Source of the DNA: Mytilisepta virgata
Lineage: Eukaryota; Mollusca; Bivalvia; Mytilida; Mytilidae
Assembly (NCBI GenBank): GCA_028015205.1
Contig: CM051517.1
Coordinates: 44,031,135-44,095,134 of the forward strand
Length of the DNA stretch: 64,000 bases
Direction of reading: 5' to 3'
In this document: positions 33,846 through 64,000 of the stretch, in pieces
Layout of the letters: every line of letters starts with the position of its first letter
How positions within the stretch are numbered: the first letter of the stretch is position 1
Translations under genes and position numbers: made by a program
The notes under the pieces: generated by a model
Told to the model about the DNA's origin: nothing
The model's input: only the letters and a program-made list of their open reading frames with translations
Databases searched by the model: none

Positions 33846-35348
33846 ATGTTAAAAAACAAAGTTACCTTTAAAAAAGTTTGCGTTCGTAAGAAACAGTATA
33901 TATTACTCTTAGCATTGCTTATAAACCTTATACTTTTCGTTTATTTTGCGTTTCTGCAAAATTCTTTGCCATTGGAAAATGGAAAAAACATAAAAACTGA
34001 AGTTGAGCTATGGGATTTAACTATTGTCATTAGAGAATTTGAAGACTTTGAAAACAGTTTGAAGGAGGATATAAAACATTATCAAAGTATTCTTGGTAAA
34101 AATATCAATATTTTAATTATTGTTGATAAACAGCCTTATCCACCTCTTATTTTGAACTTAACAAATGCTAAGATGGTGAATTTGGACTTCAATTTAAAAA
34201 GACCAACATCATTAATTGATGTAAGCAACATAATAGATACTAAATTCTCATTGTTTGTTCAAGATGGGTGCAGATTTAAGAACCGCTCTAATCTAAGACT
34301 AGCGTTAAATCAGTTTAATTCTCAGAATCTTGTTAAAGCGTTTGCAATACAAACTGGAAAAAATAAATTAACATGCCCTGGTATTGAGATAGACATGAGA
34401 AAATGGACAGTCAAAATTGAGGATTTCACAGGAATTGAGGGATTATGTGACATTGTAGATGGAGATCAAGCAATACTTATTAAAACAGATGACTTAGAGA
34501 CACTAGCTAGTCCATTCACAAGACCAGTGCCTAAATCATTGTATTTTCAGTTCGCTTTTAAAAGATGGAAAACATTAGTGTATGATAAAGTGATATTTTC
34601 ACCAAGAAAGGAAATAGAAGATCCTATGAATCAATATCAGCACAAACAATTGGAAAAGAAGAGATTAGAAAAAACATACAAAATGTTTGGTATTCATCAA
34701 ATAATTTATAACAGAAATAAACATCATTACATAGGATGTACAAAAGATACAGAAAGATGCTTTAGTTCTGTCATCAATGATACCCCTGATTATATTTATC
34801 AGAATAGGTGGACTCCACCATGTTGTCTCAAAGCCATTCGAGAAACTGCATTACATGTTTTTGATGTCCTTGAAAAAAATTCTGTACGATATTGGTTAGA
34901 AGGAGGTAGTTTACTTGGAGCCGCACGACATCAAGACATTATTCCTTGGGATTTTGATGTTGATATTGGAATTTATGTAGATGATATTCACAAGTGTAAA
35001 GAAATACTCAAGGCAAAAGAACAACAGTATGTTGATGATAATGGATTCATGTGGGAGAAAGGAATTGAAGGAGACTTTTTCCGTGTTCATTTTAGTGACA
35101 TAAACAGAAATCATGTTGATATTTTTCCATTCTATTCTAAAAATGGCATTATGACTAAAAACACCTGGTTTAAAACTCATCCTCAAGATAGAGAGTTTCC
35201 AGAACATTATCTCCGACCTCTCACAAATGTCACTTTTATTGGAAGAAATGTATCTGCACCTAATAATGTTATTGATTTTCTGGAATTTAAATTTGGAAAA
35301 GGAGTAATAGAAAATGCAAAATATCCGAATGCGGAATCTGTTTATTAA
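33846..35348 (+). CDS. FKRP: Fukutin-related protein, ribitol-5-phosphate transferase
   Basis: A single 500-codon exon; the vertebrate gene also has its coding region in one exon and is about 495 aa. The start is the first ATG after an in-frame TAA at 33834-33836. It is type II membrane topology: a basic N-terminus, then a membrane anchor at about 18-37 (ILLLALLINLILFVYFAF). The LicD-type catalytic domain has YWLEGGSLLGAARH and WDFDVDIG with metal-binding Asp369, Asp371 and Asp373. Zinc-binding cysteines appear as Cys298, Cys305, Cys326 and Cys327, spaced 7-21-1 as I recall for human FKRP. The end (GVIENAKYPN) also matches the family. Known role: a Golgi enzyme adding the second ribitol-5-phosphate in the core of alpha-dystroglycan matriglycan. 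No defect is visible. Confidence 0.95.
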   Translation: MLKNKVTFKKVCVRKKQYILLLALLINLILFVYFAFLQNSLPLENGKNIKTEVELWDLTIVIREFEDFENSLKEDIKHYQSILGKNINILIIVDKQPYPPLILNLTNAKMVNLDFNLKRPTSLIDVSNIIDTKFSLFVQDGCRFKNRSNLRLALNQFNSQNLVKAFAIQTGKNKLTCPGIEIDMRKWTVKIEDFTGIEGLCDIVDGDQAILIKTDDLETLASPFTRPVPKSLYFQFAFKRWKTLVYDKVIFSPRKEIEDPMNQYQHKQLEKKRLEKTYKMFGIHQIIYNRNKHHYIGCTKDTERCFSSVINDTPDYIYQNRWTPPCCLKAIRETALHVFDVLEKNSVRYWLEGGSLLGAARHQDIIPWDFDVDIGIYVDDIHKCKEILKAKEQQYVDDNGFMWEKGIEGDFFRVHFSDINRNHVDIFPFYSKNGIMTKNTWFKTHPQDREFPEHYLRPLTNVTFIGRNVSAPNNVIDFLEFKFGKGVIENAKYPNAESVY

Positions 35349-35352
35349 TAAA
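35347..35352 (+). terminator. Poly(A) signal overlapping the FKRP stop codon
   Basis: AATAAA begins at the second base of the TAA stop (35346-35348) and is followed by a T-run. If used, the 3' UTR would be only about 15-30 bases. Confidence 0.5.
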
Positions 35353-36641
35353 GATTTTTTTTATACTTTGCTGGGTTTGCACATTGTTACACTAATACCT
35401 GAATTTAATAATCATTCCATGGTGAACTCCAAGTTGTTGATTTATTTTATTCCATTTACTGTTAATAGTGGAATATCATTTTTGTAATCCATATAAATGT
35501 ATGTCCATTCCATTATGAGAAAGGATATATATGGATTAAACTGTCAAGACGACATCATAATTTTACAGACAAAAGATCGACGTAATGGTCTGGTCACCAT
35601 GCATTCATGTGTACGATCTTCAATGAGTTGGAAAGCTCTCAAAATAAGCAAGTGTATAAATCAGTGGAAGCCACACTATATTTGTACATCCAATCATCAA
35701 ATAAGGTTGAGAAACAAAAGAATTTAAAAATAGATGGTAGTGACTTGGGACAGGTGCAAATAAGATGCTGTGGGATTAAATTACTTTTTGTAAGAAGGGC
35801 AAAAATAATAACACAGCCACACATTAAAAATCAACCTGGCCAAAAAAAGAAATGCTTGTTGGCTTTATTTTCCCTTTCGCAATACTGATGTCCATCTGTC
35901 CGACCGCCAAAGCACTCTGATGTCTATAGATATGGCTCGACAGATTTTAATGAAATTTATGTCAAAGGTTTAGATCAGTTTTGTCTCGTACGAGTTTGAA
36001 AATCAACACTGGCTGTTTAATTTTCTGGTATTTAATCCCCTGGGAACAGTAAAAATATAGGAAAATGGTTTTGAAAATGCTCTATGTTTACACTTTTCAC
36101 AGATTTGAATGAAATTAATGTCAAAGGTTTATATAACTATTGTCTCTGACAAGTCCAAGAATCAGCACTAAATGATTAATTTTCTTGCAGTCATTCCAAC
36201 ACTTTTCATTACTTGCATATCAAAAATGTCAGACAAATTCCAATTTATGAAGTAGGTCTATACTCTTCAGTATTTCAGTAAACAAAATTATCATTTGTTC
36301 AGTAATTTTCCAACTGTTGAGTCTTATTGTTTATATTATTTTACTTCTATCAGTAGAGGTTATTGGTCATACTCTTTAGCAATCTTTCTAATATTGAGTT
36401 GGTGCATAATAGAAACATTCAAACAACAGAATTTTTTTATAAAAGAATCCTCAAATATAAATTTTTAAAAGTGACCAATTTAACTTTGTTAATTGAATGA
36501 TTACTTAAACAATTAGCTGATGTGACCAAATTTTTAGCTCTCATGCATATGGCATGTTTGAAATCAATATCGTGTCAATCCATGGTATAGATAAGCTATG
36601 GTCAGAAGCTCTAAAACTGGCTAGGGCAAAAAAAAATATGT
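35353..36641. other. Intergenic with tandem-unit repeat
   Basis: From about 35880 to 36220 there are two diverged units about 168 bases apart, each with CAGATTT(T/G)AATGAAATT(T/A)ATGTCAAAGG, preceded by GATGTCCATCTGTCCGACCG. This fits a short tandem-unit element of the type seen elsewhere in the window. The small ORFs around 35500-35890 are not supported. Confidence 0.45.
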
Positions 36642-36835
36642 CTGTTTACAGTTACCCGACTGACCCTTAGCCACTTTATTTCCATCGTAAAGTGAAAAAT
36701 TAAATGAACTGGTGTCCAAGGGAAGTTACAGTTCAAAGCTGTTTACAGTTACCCGACCGACCCTTAGCCACTTTATTTCCATCGTAAAGTGAAAAATTAA
36801 ATGAACTGGTGTCCAAGGGAAGTTACAGTTCAAAG
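36642..36835. repeat. Perfect 97-bp tandem duplication
   Basis: Units 36642-36738 and 36739-36835 differ at one base (CCCGACTGACC against CCCGACCGACC). The near-identity implies a very recent duplication, or an assembly artefact. Confidence 0.9.
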
Positions 36836-36847
36836 CCAATAAATTAA

Positions 36848-37095
36848 ATCAATTGTATATCTAGTTGGGGTTTTACGTCGTTTTCAGCACATTTGGTTTT
36901 TTGCTGCGGCTTTTTTTTCATTTGTGGAGGAAGCCAGAGTACTCAGAGAGAACCACAACCTTTGGTAGGAAAACTGGCAATTAAGATCGGAGACAAACAC
37001 ATCCTGCCACAGGTGAGATTCAAACTCGCAACCTCAGTGTCGACAGGATAGTGATCATTAGTCATGACGAACTTCCTAGACCACAGAGGCCCCTT
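36848..37095 (-). mobile_element. tRNA-headed SINE, family 2 (minus)
   Basis: Read in reverse it matches 60130-60380: a tRNA-like head with AGTTCGTCATG and a B-box-like GAGTTTGAATCTCAC, a body with GGTTCTCTCTGAGTACTC, the core AAATGTGCTGAAAACG, and an end at TAAAACCCCAACTA. Confidence 0.75.
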
Positions 37096-37862
37096 TTAAT
37101 CAATTGCCTGATACATCCCAATATTGACAATCATGAATATGAAACTCTACTCGTGTGATGAAATAAAAACTTTGCCGCCATTTTTTCCGCAACCAATAAC
37201 AAAAGGAAATAATCCAATCATTAAAAATATGGGTAAACTTGGCCCATGGACAACTCGTACCACGTAAAGACAGGCCACACAACTCAAAATCATGTTGCAA
37301 AAATTAAATGGAAAAAAAAATAATAAAATCAAAATGATGGCCTATTTACACTGTACCCTTTCTTTGCTGATCTAACCCTTAACAGACATATTTTTTGTTT
37401 TGCCTAATATACATGATATATACAATGTACGATCCCATCAGTGGTGGGTTTCAAAACCTATTTTGGAGTCTATATAAAGATTATAGACCCGTTTCGTATG
37501 TGTATCCAAGTTTTATCTTGTTGATTAAGTCTTCAAAGATATAAATAGAAGACCACCAGAAGCAAAGTAAGATTAAAAACATAAACTAAACTTATACATG
37601 TAAATATTAATTTAATTCAAGTTTAATTTAATTTATACATTTCTTATTATAGCATATATAAACAATTTGTAAATAAAATGACATTAAAAATAAAAATGCA
37701 TCATTAAATATTCATCACATATGCTCTTCTTCTATAACATCCAGCCTCTCAACAATCAAAAACAAACAAAGGTCAAGTAACAAAGAACATGGTTCATTGT
37801 GTGTAAATATAAAAATTTCCTGGACGGATATCATTAAAGTCTAATTGATCTTAGGTTACATG

Positions 37863-59122
<21,260 letters not shown>

Positions 59123-59357
59123 TTTGTCTTTCTAACACTGCAGCACAATGTCCAAAAAATCTCAATTAACTTGACCGGTTAACTGATAAATATTACTGAA
59201 GCAATGGCATTGTGTGTTGCTAAGGCATGTGCGCAGTCGTAAAACTGTAAATTCCGGTTTGATTGAAACTTCCGGTTCTGTTTTAACACGAAAATGCAAA
59301 TGTCAACATGTAACTTTTCATGAAAAAACTATTTAACAGAAATGGATGAAACCTGAA
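59123..59357. promoter_or_regulatory. Head-to-head promoter region of DNAI1 and its neighbour
   Basis: 235 bp separate the two ATGs. It contains GTTGCTAAGGCATG (59216-59229), matching the palindromic RFX X-box model at about 10 of 14 positions, and two TTCCGG ETS-type sites (59252-59257, 59270-59275). RFX control is established for motile-cilium genes; ETS sites are common in bidirectional promoters. A short upstream ORF (ATGGATGAAACCTGA, 59342-59356) precedes the plus-strand gene. Confidence 0.55.
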
Positions 59358-62196
59358 ATGGATAGCATGGAAGACAGCGGATTTGACAGCGACCATAAAA
59401 ACACTGCAGTAAATGGAATTGATACAAATGAAGTGCGTAAAACACAAACATATGTGTAATAGCAAAACTCAAGACAAAACCTTCGTCATTTTTTTTCTGC
59501 ATTTTTCATCATTTTATGACAGAAATAAACGCAATTTCATAACATTAATCAAAATTATAATTATAAATTTCACTTTGATGCCATTTCCGTCAATAAATTA
59601 ATTAAATATTTTCCTTTATTGTCCTTGTTGATATAGACCAGATATTTTGCAAAAGCGATCGTCTAAGTTTCATGAATCTATGATTTATTAAGTTTCCAGC
59701 TTAATCAGCGACACAGTCCATTAACTTGGACTATTAACTTGGACTGACGTTTTAGAAGGATAAGTTCTGAATGCAATGTTTGCAATGAAAAATCTGGTAC
59801 TGATAAAGTGAGAAAAGGAATAGGAACGAAATATAACAAAAAGGGGTCTTTTATAGTCTGATCAAAAGGTTCAACTGCATTTAAGCGGAACAGATCTTGT
59901 CAATGTCTATCAAAAAGTCAATGAGTCAGTGTGGATTGATAGTCTGTAAAATAATTAAATTTGACATGTATATTCAACAGTTCGGTTACCTTCAAAATAA
60001 TATATATATATGTAGACCTTACTTGAAGCAATGTTAAATGTTGGACCTATTTCACCTCTTTGTTTCCTGATATCTTTAGAATAGGGTCCAATGTCTTTAA
60101 AATATTTAAATTCAATTAACATTTATTTTTGGTCAAGGTAGTTCGTCATGGCTACTAATTATCACTAGACTCTCAACGCTGAGGTTGTGAGTTCGAATCT
60201 CACCTATGGCGGGGTGTGTTTGACTTCGATCTTAATTGACAAGCATTGCCAATTGTCCTAGCGAAGGTCATTGGTTCTCTCCGGGTACTCCAGCTTCCTC
60301 CACCAATAAAAACTGGCCGCCGCGAAATAGCCAAATGTGCTGAAAACGGTGTAAACCCCAACTAAACAAACAAACAACCAAAGCTTTGTTGTACGTTACA
60401 GGTACTATGCATCCTCATGGAGTACTAAATTCAGTATGTAGTCTTGAAACCTTGACTTAATTTGTGAACATAAAGCATCCACGATTGAGCGATTTTTAAT
60501 ATTGATTAATATTGCTTATGTCTTTGAATGTTACAACCTAGGCCGGAAAATTTAAAACTCGCAATATGGGCTGTATGCGGTAGGGTTCATTTTGAACAAT
60601 TGCAAATGTCTAATTGAAGAGATTAAACACTTAAGTCTACATGAAAATAAAAGTAAAAATTCAAGTTTGTAGTTGCAAAGTTGAAGTTCAAAAGACTTAG
60701 ATTGATTCTCTTTTCAAGAATTATTTGGTTTGATATATTATTTTGTTTCTTCGTTTTTCGTTCCGTTATGTTTTGTTTCATTTCGATTCTGTTTCTCACT
60801 TTATAAGTACCCTGAAAAATCATGTATTTTCTTCAAGACAATTTACAAAATTTATAATTTCCATAGAATATTATACACCAGAGTTATCTTTCTTGTAGTT
60901 ATCCGGACTTCTTGCCCAGCTGTTTTATGAAACAAATACCAATACAAACTTGTCTGATATAAAAAAAAATTGGCAACTTACATAATGTAGATGTTTACTT
61001 TGGAATGGGCTTTTTTGAAGGAAGAACACAGTGTTTTAATTTTAAATTTTTGTGTTACCACTCAGGTAATATTTCAAAATGGCCGCCATGAGCATTTACA
61101 TGTTCTGATTGGTCGAAATTTAAAACTTCTCCTCTGAAACAGTAAAGCCAAATGAACTGATTTTTGGTATGGAGCATCTATGGAAGGTCCTTTACAAACT
61201 TTGCATAAATCTTTCTAGTCCTTGAAACAAAATGGCCACCAGAAACCTTTACCGGTATATGTTCTGATTGGTCGAAATTTAAAACTTCTCCTCTGAAACC
61301 GTTTGACCATTGAACTTATACATATACTTGGTATGAAATATTTGTAGAAGATCATTTAGAATGTTTCCAGACATCAATCTAGTCTGTCAAATCAAATCAA
61401 AAGTTTGTGACTGCCAGGTGAGCGATACAGGCTAAGCCTATGAGCCTCTTGTTTATATATATTTCATGTAAAGTTTAATTAGTTCCTACCATAGTGAGAA
61501 GGTAAAATATAGTAAATATATGCAATCATTGTGTATATTCGCATTGTTTCTCTTTAAATTTTATTACATCATTATTAAAATCATTCAAAAACACCCGAAC
61601 ATGAGTTTATTAAAGCTACTTACACTTTTTACTATAAAATCACTTTTTATTTATATAGTAAGTAAAGTGTCTAAAAAGTTTGTTTTAAATGTTTGGCTTT
61701 TCAGTCAAAAGAGTTGAGAAATTTGTACAACTTTCATATTAGTGAAAAAAAATGCTATAAATGGATTATTTTTAAAATCATTAATGCAAATGCTTTTATT
61801 TTTATTTTTTGTTTTTGTTTTGCAACATTAAGAAATAAAATAAAAAGAAATGATGTAATTTAAATTAATGGAATGGAACATATTTTCTGTTGTTGTGATG
61901 ATTGATTCGATTACTAGGTGATAAACACCTGTTGAATGTATATTTAGTCATGCATGTACAAAAGCTTAAATATATCTTACAGTTTATTTTTTTCAGTATC
62001 TGGGGTGTAGGAATTTGCCAGATATATTTTTTGATGCAGTGATTATTTAAATGGTATGCAGATATGAAGTATTCATGACCAATTTATTCATTTTTGATTT
62101 TTTTTCAGACAAAAATAAATAATAGTGTCAGTCAGTCAAATGGATTCCAGACTTCACAGTCCCAGAAAAAAGCTTTTGAGTTACAGAAGAAAATAA
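59358..62196 (+). CDS. 5' coding exons of a divergent gene, possibly FAM219A-like (partial)
   Basis: Exon 1 (59358-59432, 25 codons, MDSMEDSGFDSDHKNTAVNG onward) has donor GAA|GTGCGT. Exon 2 (62109-62196) has acceptor TTTTTTTCAG and donor AA|GTATGT, and joins in phase, ending in SQSQKKAFELQKKI. It is polar and acidic, then basic-helical, with no signal peptide. The rest lies beyond the window. In human, FAM219A lies head-to-head with DNAI1, and its N-terminal third has a similar basic helix, so FAM219A is the leading guess. That rests mainly on gene order; the sequence match is weak. The first of two nearby ATGs only opens a 4-codon uORF. Confidence 0.45.
60130..60380 (+). mobile_element. tRNA-headed SINE, family 2 (plus)
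   Basis: Head with AGTTCGTCATGGCTA and B-box-like GTGAGTTCGAATCTCAC; body with GGTTCTCTCCGGGTACTC; conserved core AACTGGCCGCCGCGAAATAG, then AAATGTGCTGAAAACGG; tail AACAAACAAAC. It lies in the first intron of the divergent gene. Not a functional tRNA gene, since no cloverleaf closes. Confidence 0.8.
61060..61450. repeat. Two-unit tandem element ending in GGTGAGCGATACAGGC
   Basis: Units with TTCTGATTGGTCGAAATTTA at 61102 and 61262 (period 160), each preceded by AAAATGGCC. The right end is CAGGTGAGCGATACAGGC then GAGCCTCTTGTTT, and the left end is near ACCACTCAGG. It lies in the same intron. Confidence 0.65.
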
Positions 62197-64000
62197 GTAT
62201 GTTTAGAAAACAAATATCTGTAAATTGAGTTTATGTCTAAAACAATAGGTTTGATTATAACATGTATATTGTATATTAAACTTTTTGCTTATATAATTAC
62301 CTGTCCTGGTACATGTATTTGTCTCTCACCCCAAGATAACATTTACTTTAGGAATTTGTGTTAAAACATGTAAATAGGGAAACAGTTAAGTTCCTATTAG
62401 TTATTTTAATACATTTGTGTGTAAAGCATATGATACCAAGTATCACCATGACCTATTTAAACGTGGAGGCCCGTCATTCTCAAATTTTCAGCGTCACCCT
62501 TAAGTTAAATATTTCATCACCACAACTCATTCTCAACAATAGCGATTTTGTTTGTATACAGAATGGGAAAAGAAAGTAAAAGTTTTGTTAGTAAGCTCAT
62601 ACATTCCAAGAGATCGATCAAATCTGAGACAACTGAAAACAAAATGCAATCTAAATCAATCACATGTTTTTTCTTCCAGTAGAACAATGGATCTGTGTGA
62701 ATATGTAGTACTTATGGTAATAAACTGAGAATGATTCCAAATGGGATAGGAATGAAAAATCCTTAACAATTAGACAAGATCACATATACAGTACATTTGT
62801 ATTTTGATGTTAAGAACGTATCAATGATGCACAAAACGCAATGTCTAGCATGAATTTATGTAAATGATTATATAACTTTAATACCATTTTGGCATTAAAG
62901 AAAACTGCAAATTGATTTCTATAACATGAGATTCCTCCTGGTACACTTGCATCTGATTCAGTCAGGTGGAAGTCTTTGATGATCTAAGAATTCCACTTGA
63001 ATGGTGTCTATTGTGTATAGTATGAGCATGACAATTTGTCAAAGCAACAGGTTGGAGGAAAAACATTTACATTTTTTTGTACTTTAACCAGTTAGGCAAT
63101 TTATTGATGAATAAGAAAGCCCCAGACTGCTGAATGTATATGTGAATATGTTAACTTAGTGCATCTTAAGTTTTTTATGGGCCAGAGTAAAATTTATTGG
63201 ATTTTTTTGTTATTTCAAACTTTGAGCCGAATAATGAGAAGATAAAATGAGTTTGACTGACACTGTTCAATTTTCCTCCACCTATGAATTTTTTCTGCAC
63301 TGATCCCCAGATACGTTATACAAGCATGGTGTTTGTCATATATGAATGCACAATAAATCCTAGAATATAAACTGAACAATAAAAGATTGATACAGAGTCC
63401 CAGATAATTTTTTGTTATCAGGGGGTACATACTTCCAGGTTTTTAGGACAGATGAGTATTTTACCTCCAAACAGCAGGATCAAAGGGGTAAAATGAAAAA
63501 CAAAAGAATAATATGCATCTTGCATATTAGCAAATTGAATTATTAGTATTTAGTCATAATGACTCCTTTTTCACCTACATAATAATTCTGTTTTTTTTAG
63601 CACCATGTCCTGCCAATGCCAACTACTGAAGACATGTTGTATTTTGGGTACTGTTAAGGGGCAGACACAAGCACGTTTTGTCAAAAGAATAACTTTCCTG
63701 CCTAATGACATATGAAAATATCTAAGCAATGACACTCTTATTGCCCAAACCTGTGCATAGTTGTTTCAGACTTAGCGTAACTTTGAAGACCAGGAAATAT
63801 ATTTCTTATGCGTATCTGCCATTTTTTAATGCATAAATGATGCTGATACGCACGTTATCTGGGGCTCTGTTGATATATGTATACTACATGTAAAACCAAT
63901 ATACATAAATTGAGCTTGACTGTAATAAAATACATGTATCAATACATTTGTACAAATAAAAGCCAAGCATTTTTACTGATATACTTTGAATTTTAGACAA
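62197..64000. other. Intronic remainder of the divergent gene, no further exon supported
   Basis: AT-rich. One acceptor-like site at 63600 is followed in frame by a stop after nine codons, and another lies at the window edge (63995-63996). Neither can be confirmed. Confidence 0.4.

Noticed and set aside
60170..60215. Possible tRNA gene
   Set aside because: Only the B-box-like part is good and it continues into a SINE body; the same sequence recurs inverted at 36848-37095.
63600..63640. Third exon of the divergent gene
   Set aside because: After the acceptor the frame ends within nine codons and shows no family similarity; it could be a minor alternative end but is unsupported.

Overview
The window is AT-rich animal nuclear DNA with GT-AG introns, short exons and a dense load of small transposons. 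Several signs point to a bivalve mollusc, probably Mytilus-like: tRNA-headed SINEs, pearl/MgE-like elements built from 140-200 bp tandem units, palindromic MITEs, and interspersed repeats I associate with mussels. The species is an inference; the gene calls do not depend on it.

Layout. 1-16 kb: the 3' end of a plus-strand gene with a GPI-signal-like tail (exons 2406-2537 and 3824-3927), inside a partial segmental duplication (about 0.94-5.46 kb repeated at 7.51-10.56 kb) that carries a second copy of the penultimate exon; the rest is repeats. 16.1-23.4 kb: a complete seven-exon plus-strand gene (878 aa) for a KY/hillarin-type transglutaminase-like protein that has lost its catalytic triad and ends in a region resembling the dynein stalk/microtubule-binding domain. 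25.5-31.6 kb: a recent Ty3/gypsy-class LTR retrotransposon whose integrase lies before reverse transcriptase (Gmr1-like order), with 4-bp target duplications, near-identical LTRs and broken pol. 33.8-35.3 kb: an intronless fukutin-related-protein (FKRP) gene, 500 aa. 37.9-59.1 kb (minus): a complete 21-exon gene for axonemal dynein intermediate chain 1 (DNAI1), 732 aa, every junction in phase. 59.36 kb onward (plus): the first two coding exons of a divergently transcribed gene, whose ATG lies 235 bp from the DNAI1 ATG; position and gene order suggest FAM219A, but the sequence support is weak.

Functional links. DNAI1 builds ciliary outer dynein arms, and it shares a compact head-to-head promoter with its neighbour; the spacer has an RFX X-box-like site and two ETS-type sites. 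The KY-like protein may contact membrane (myristoylation motif) and microtubules (stalk-like tail). FKRP acts in Golgi glycosylation of alpha-dystroglycan and is not obviously linked to the others. No operons, CRISPR arrays, rRNA or free-standing tRNA genes were seen.
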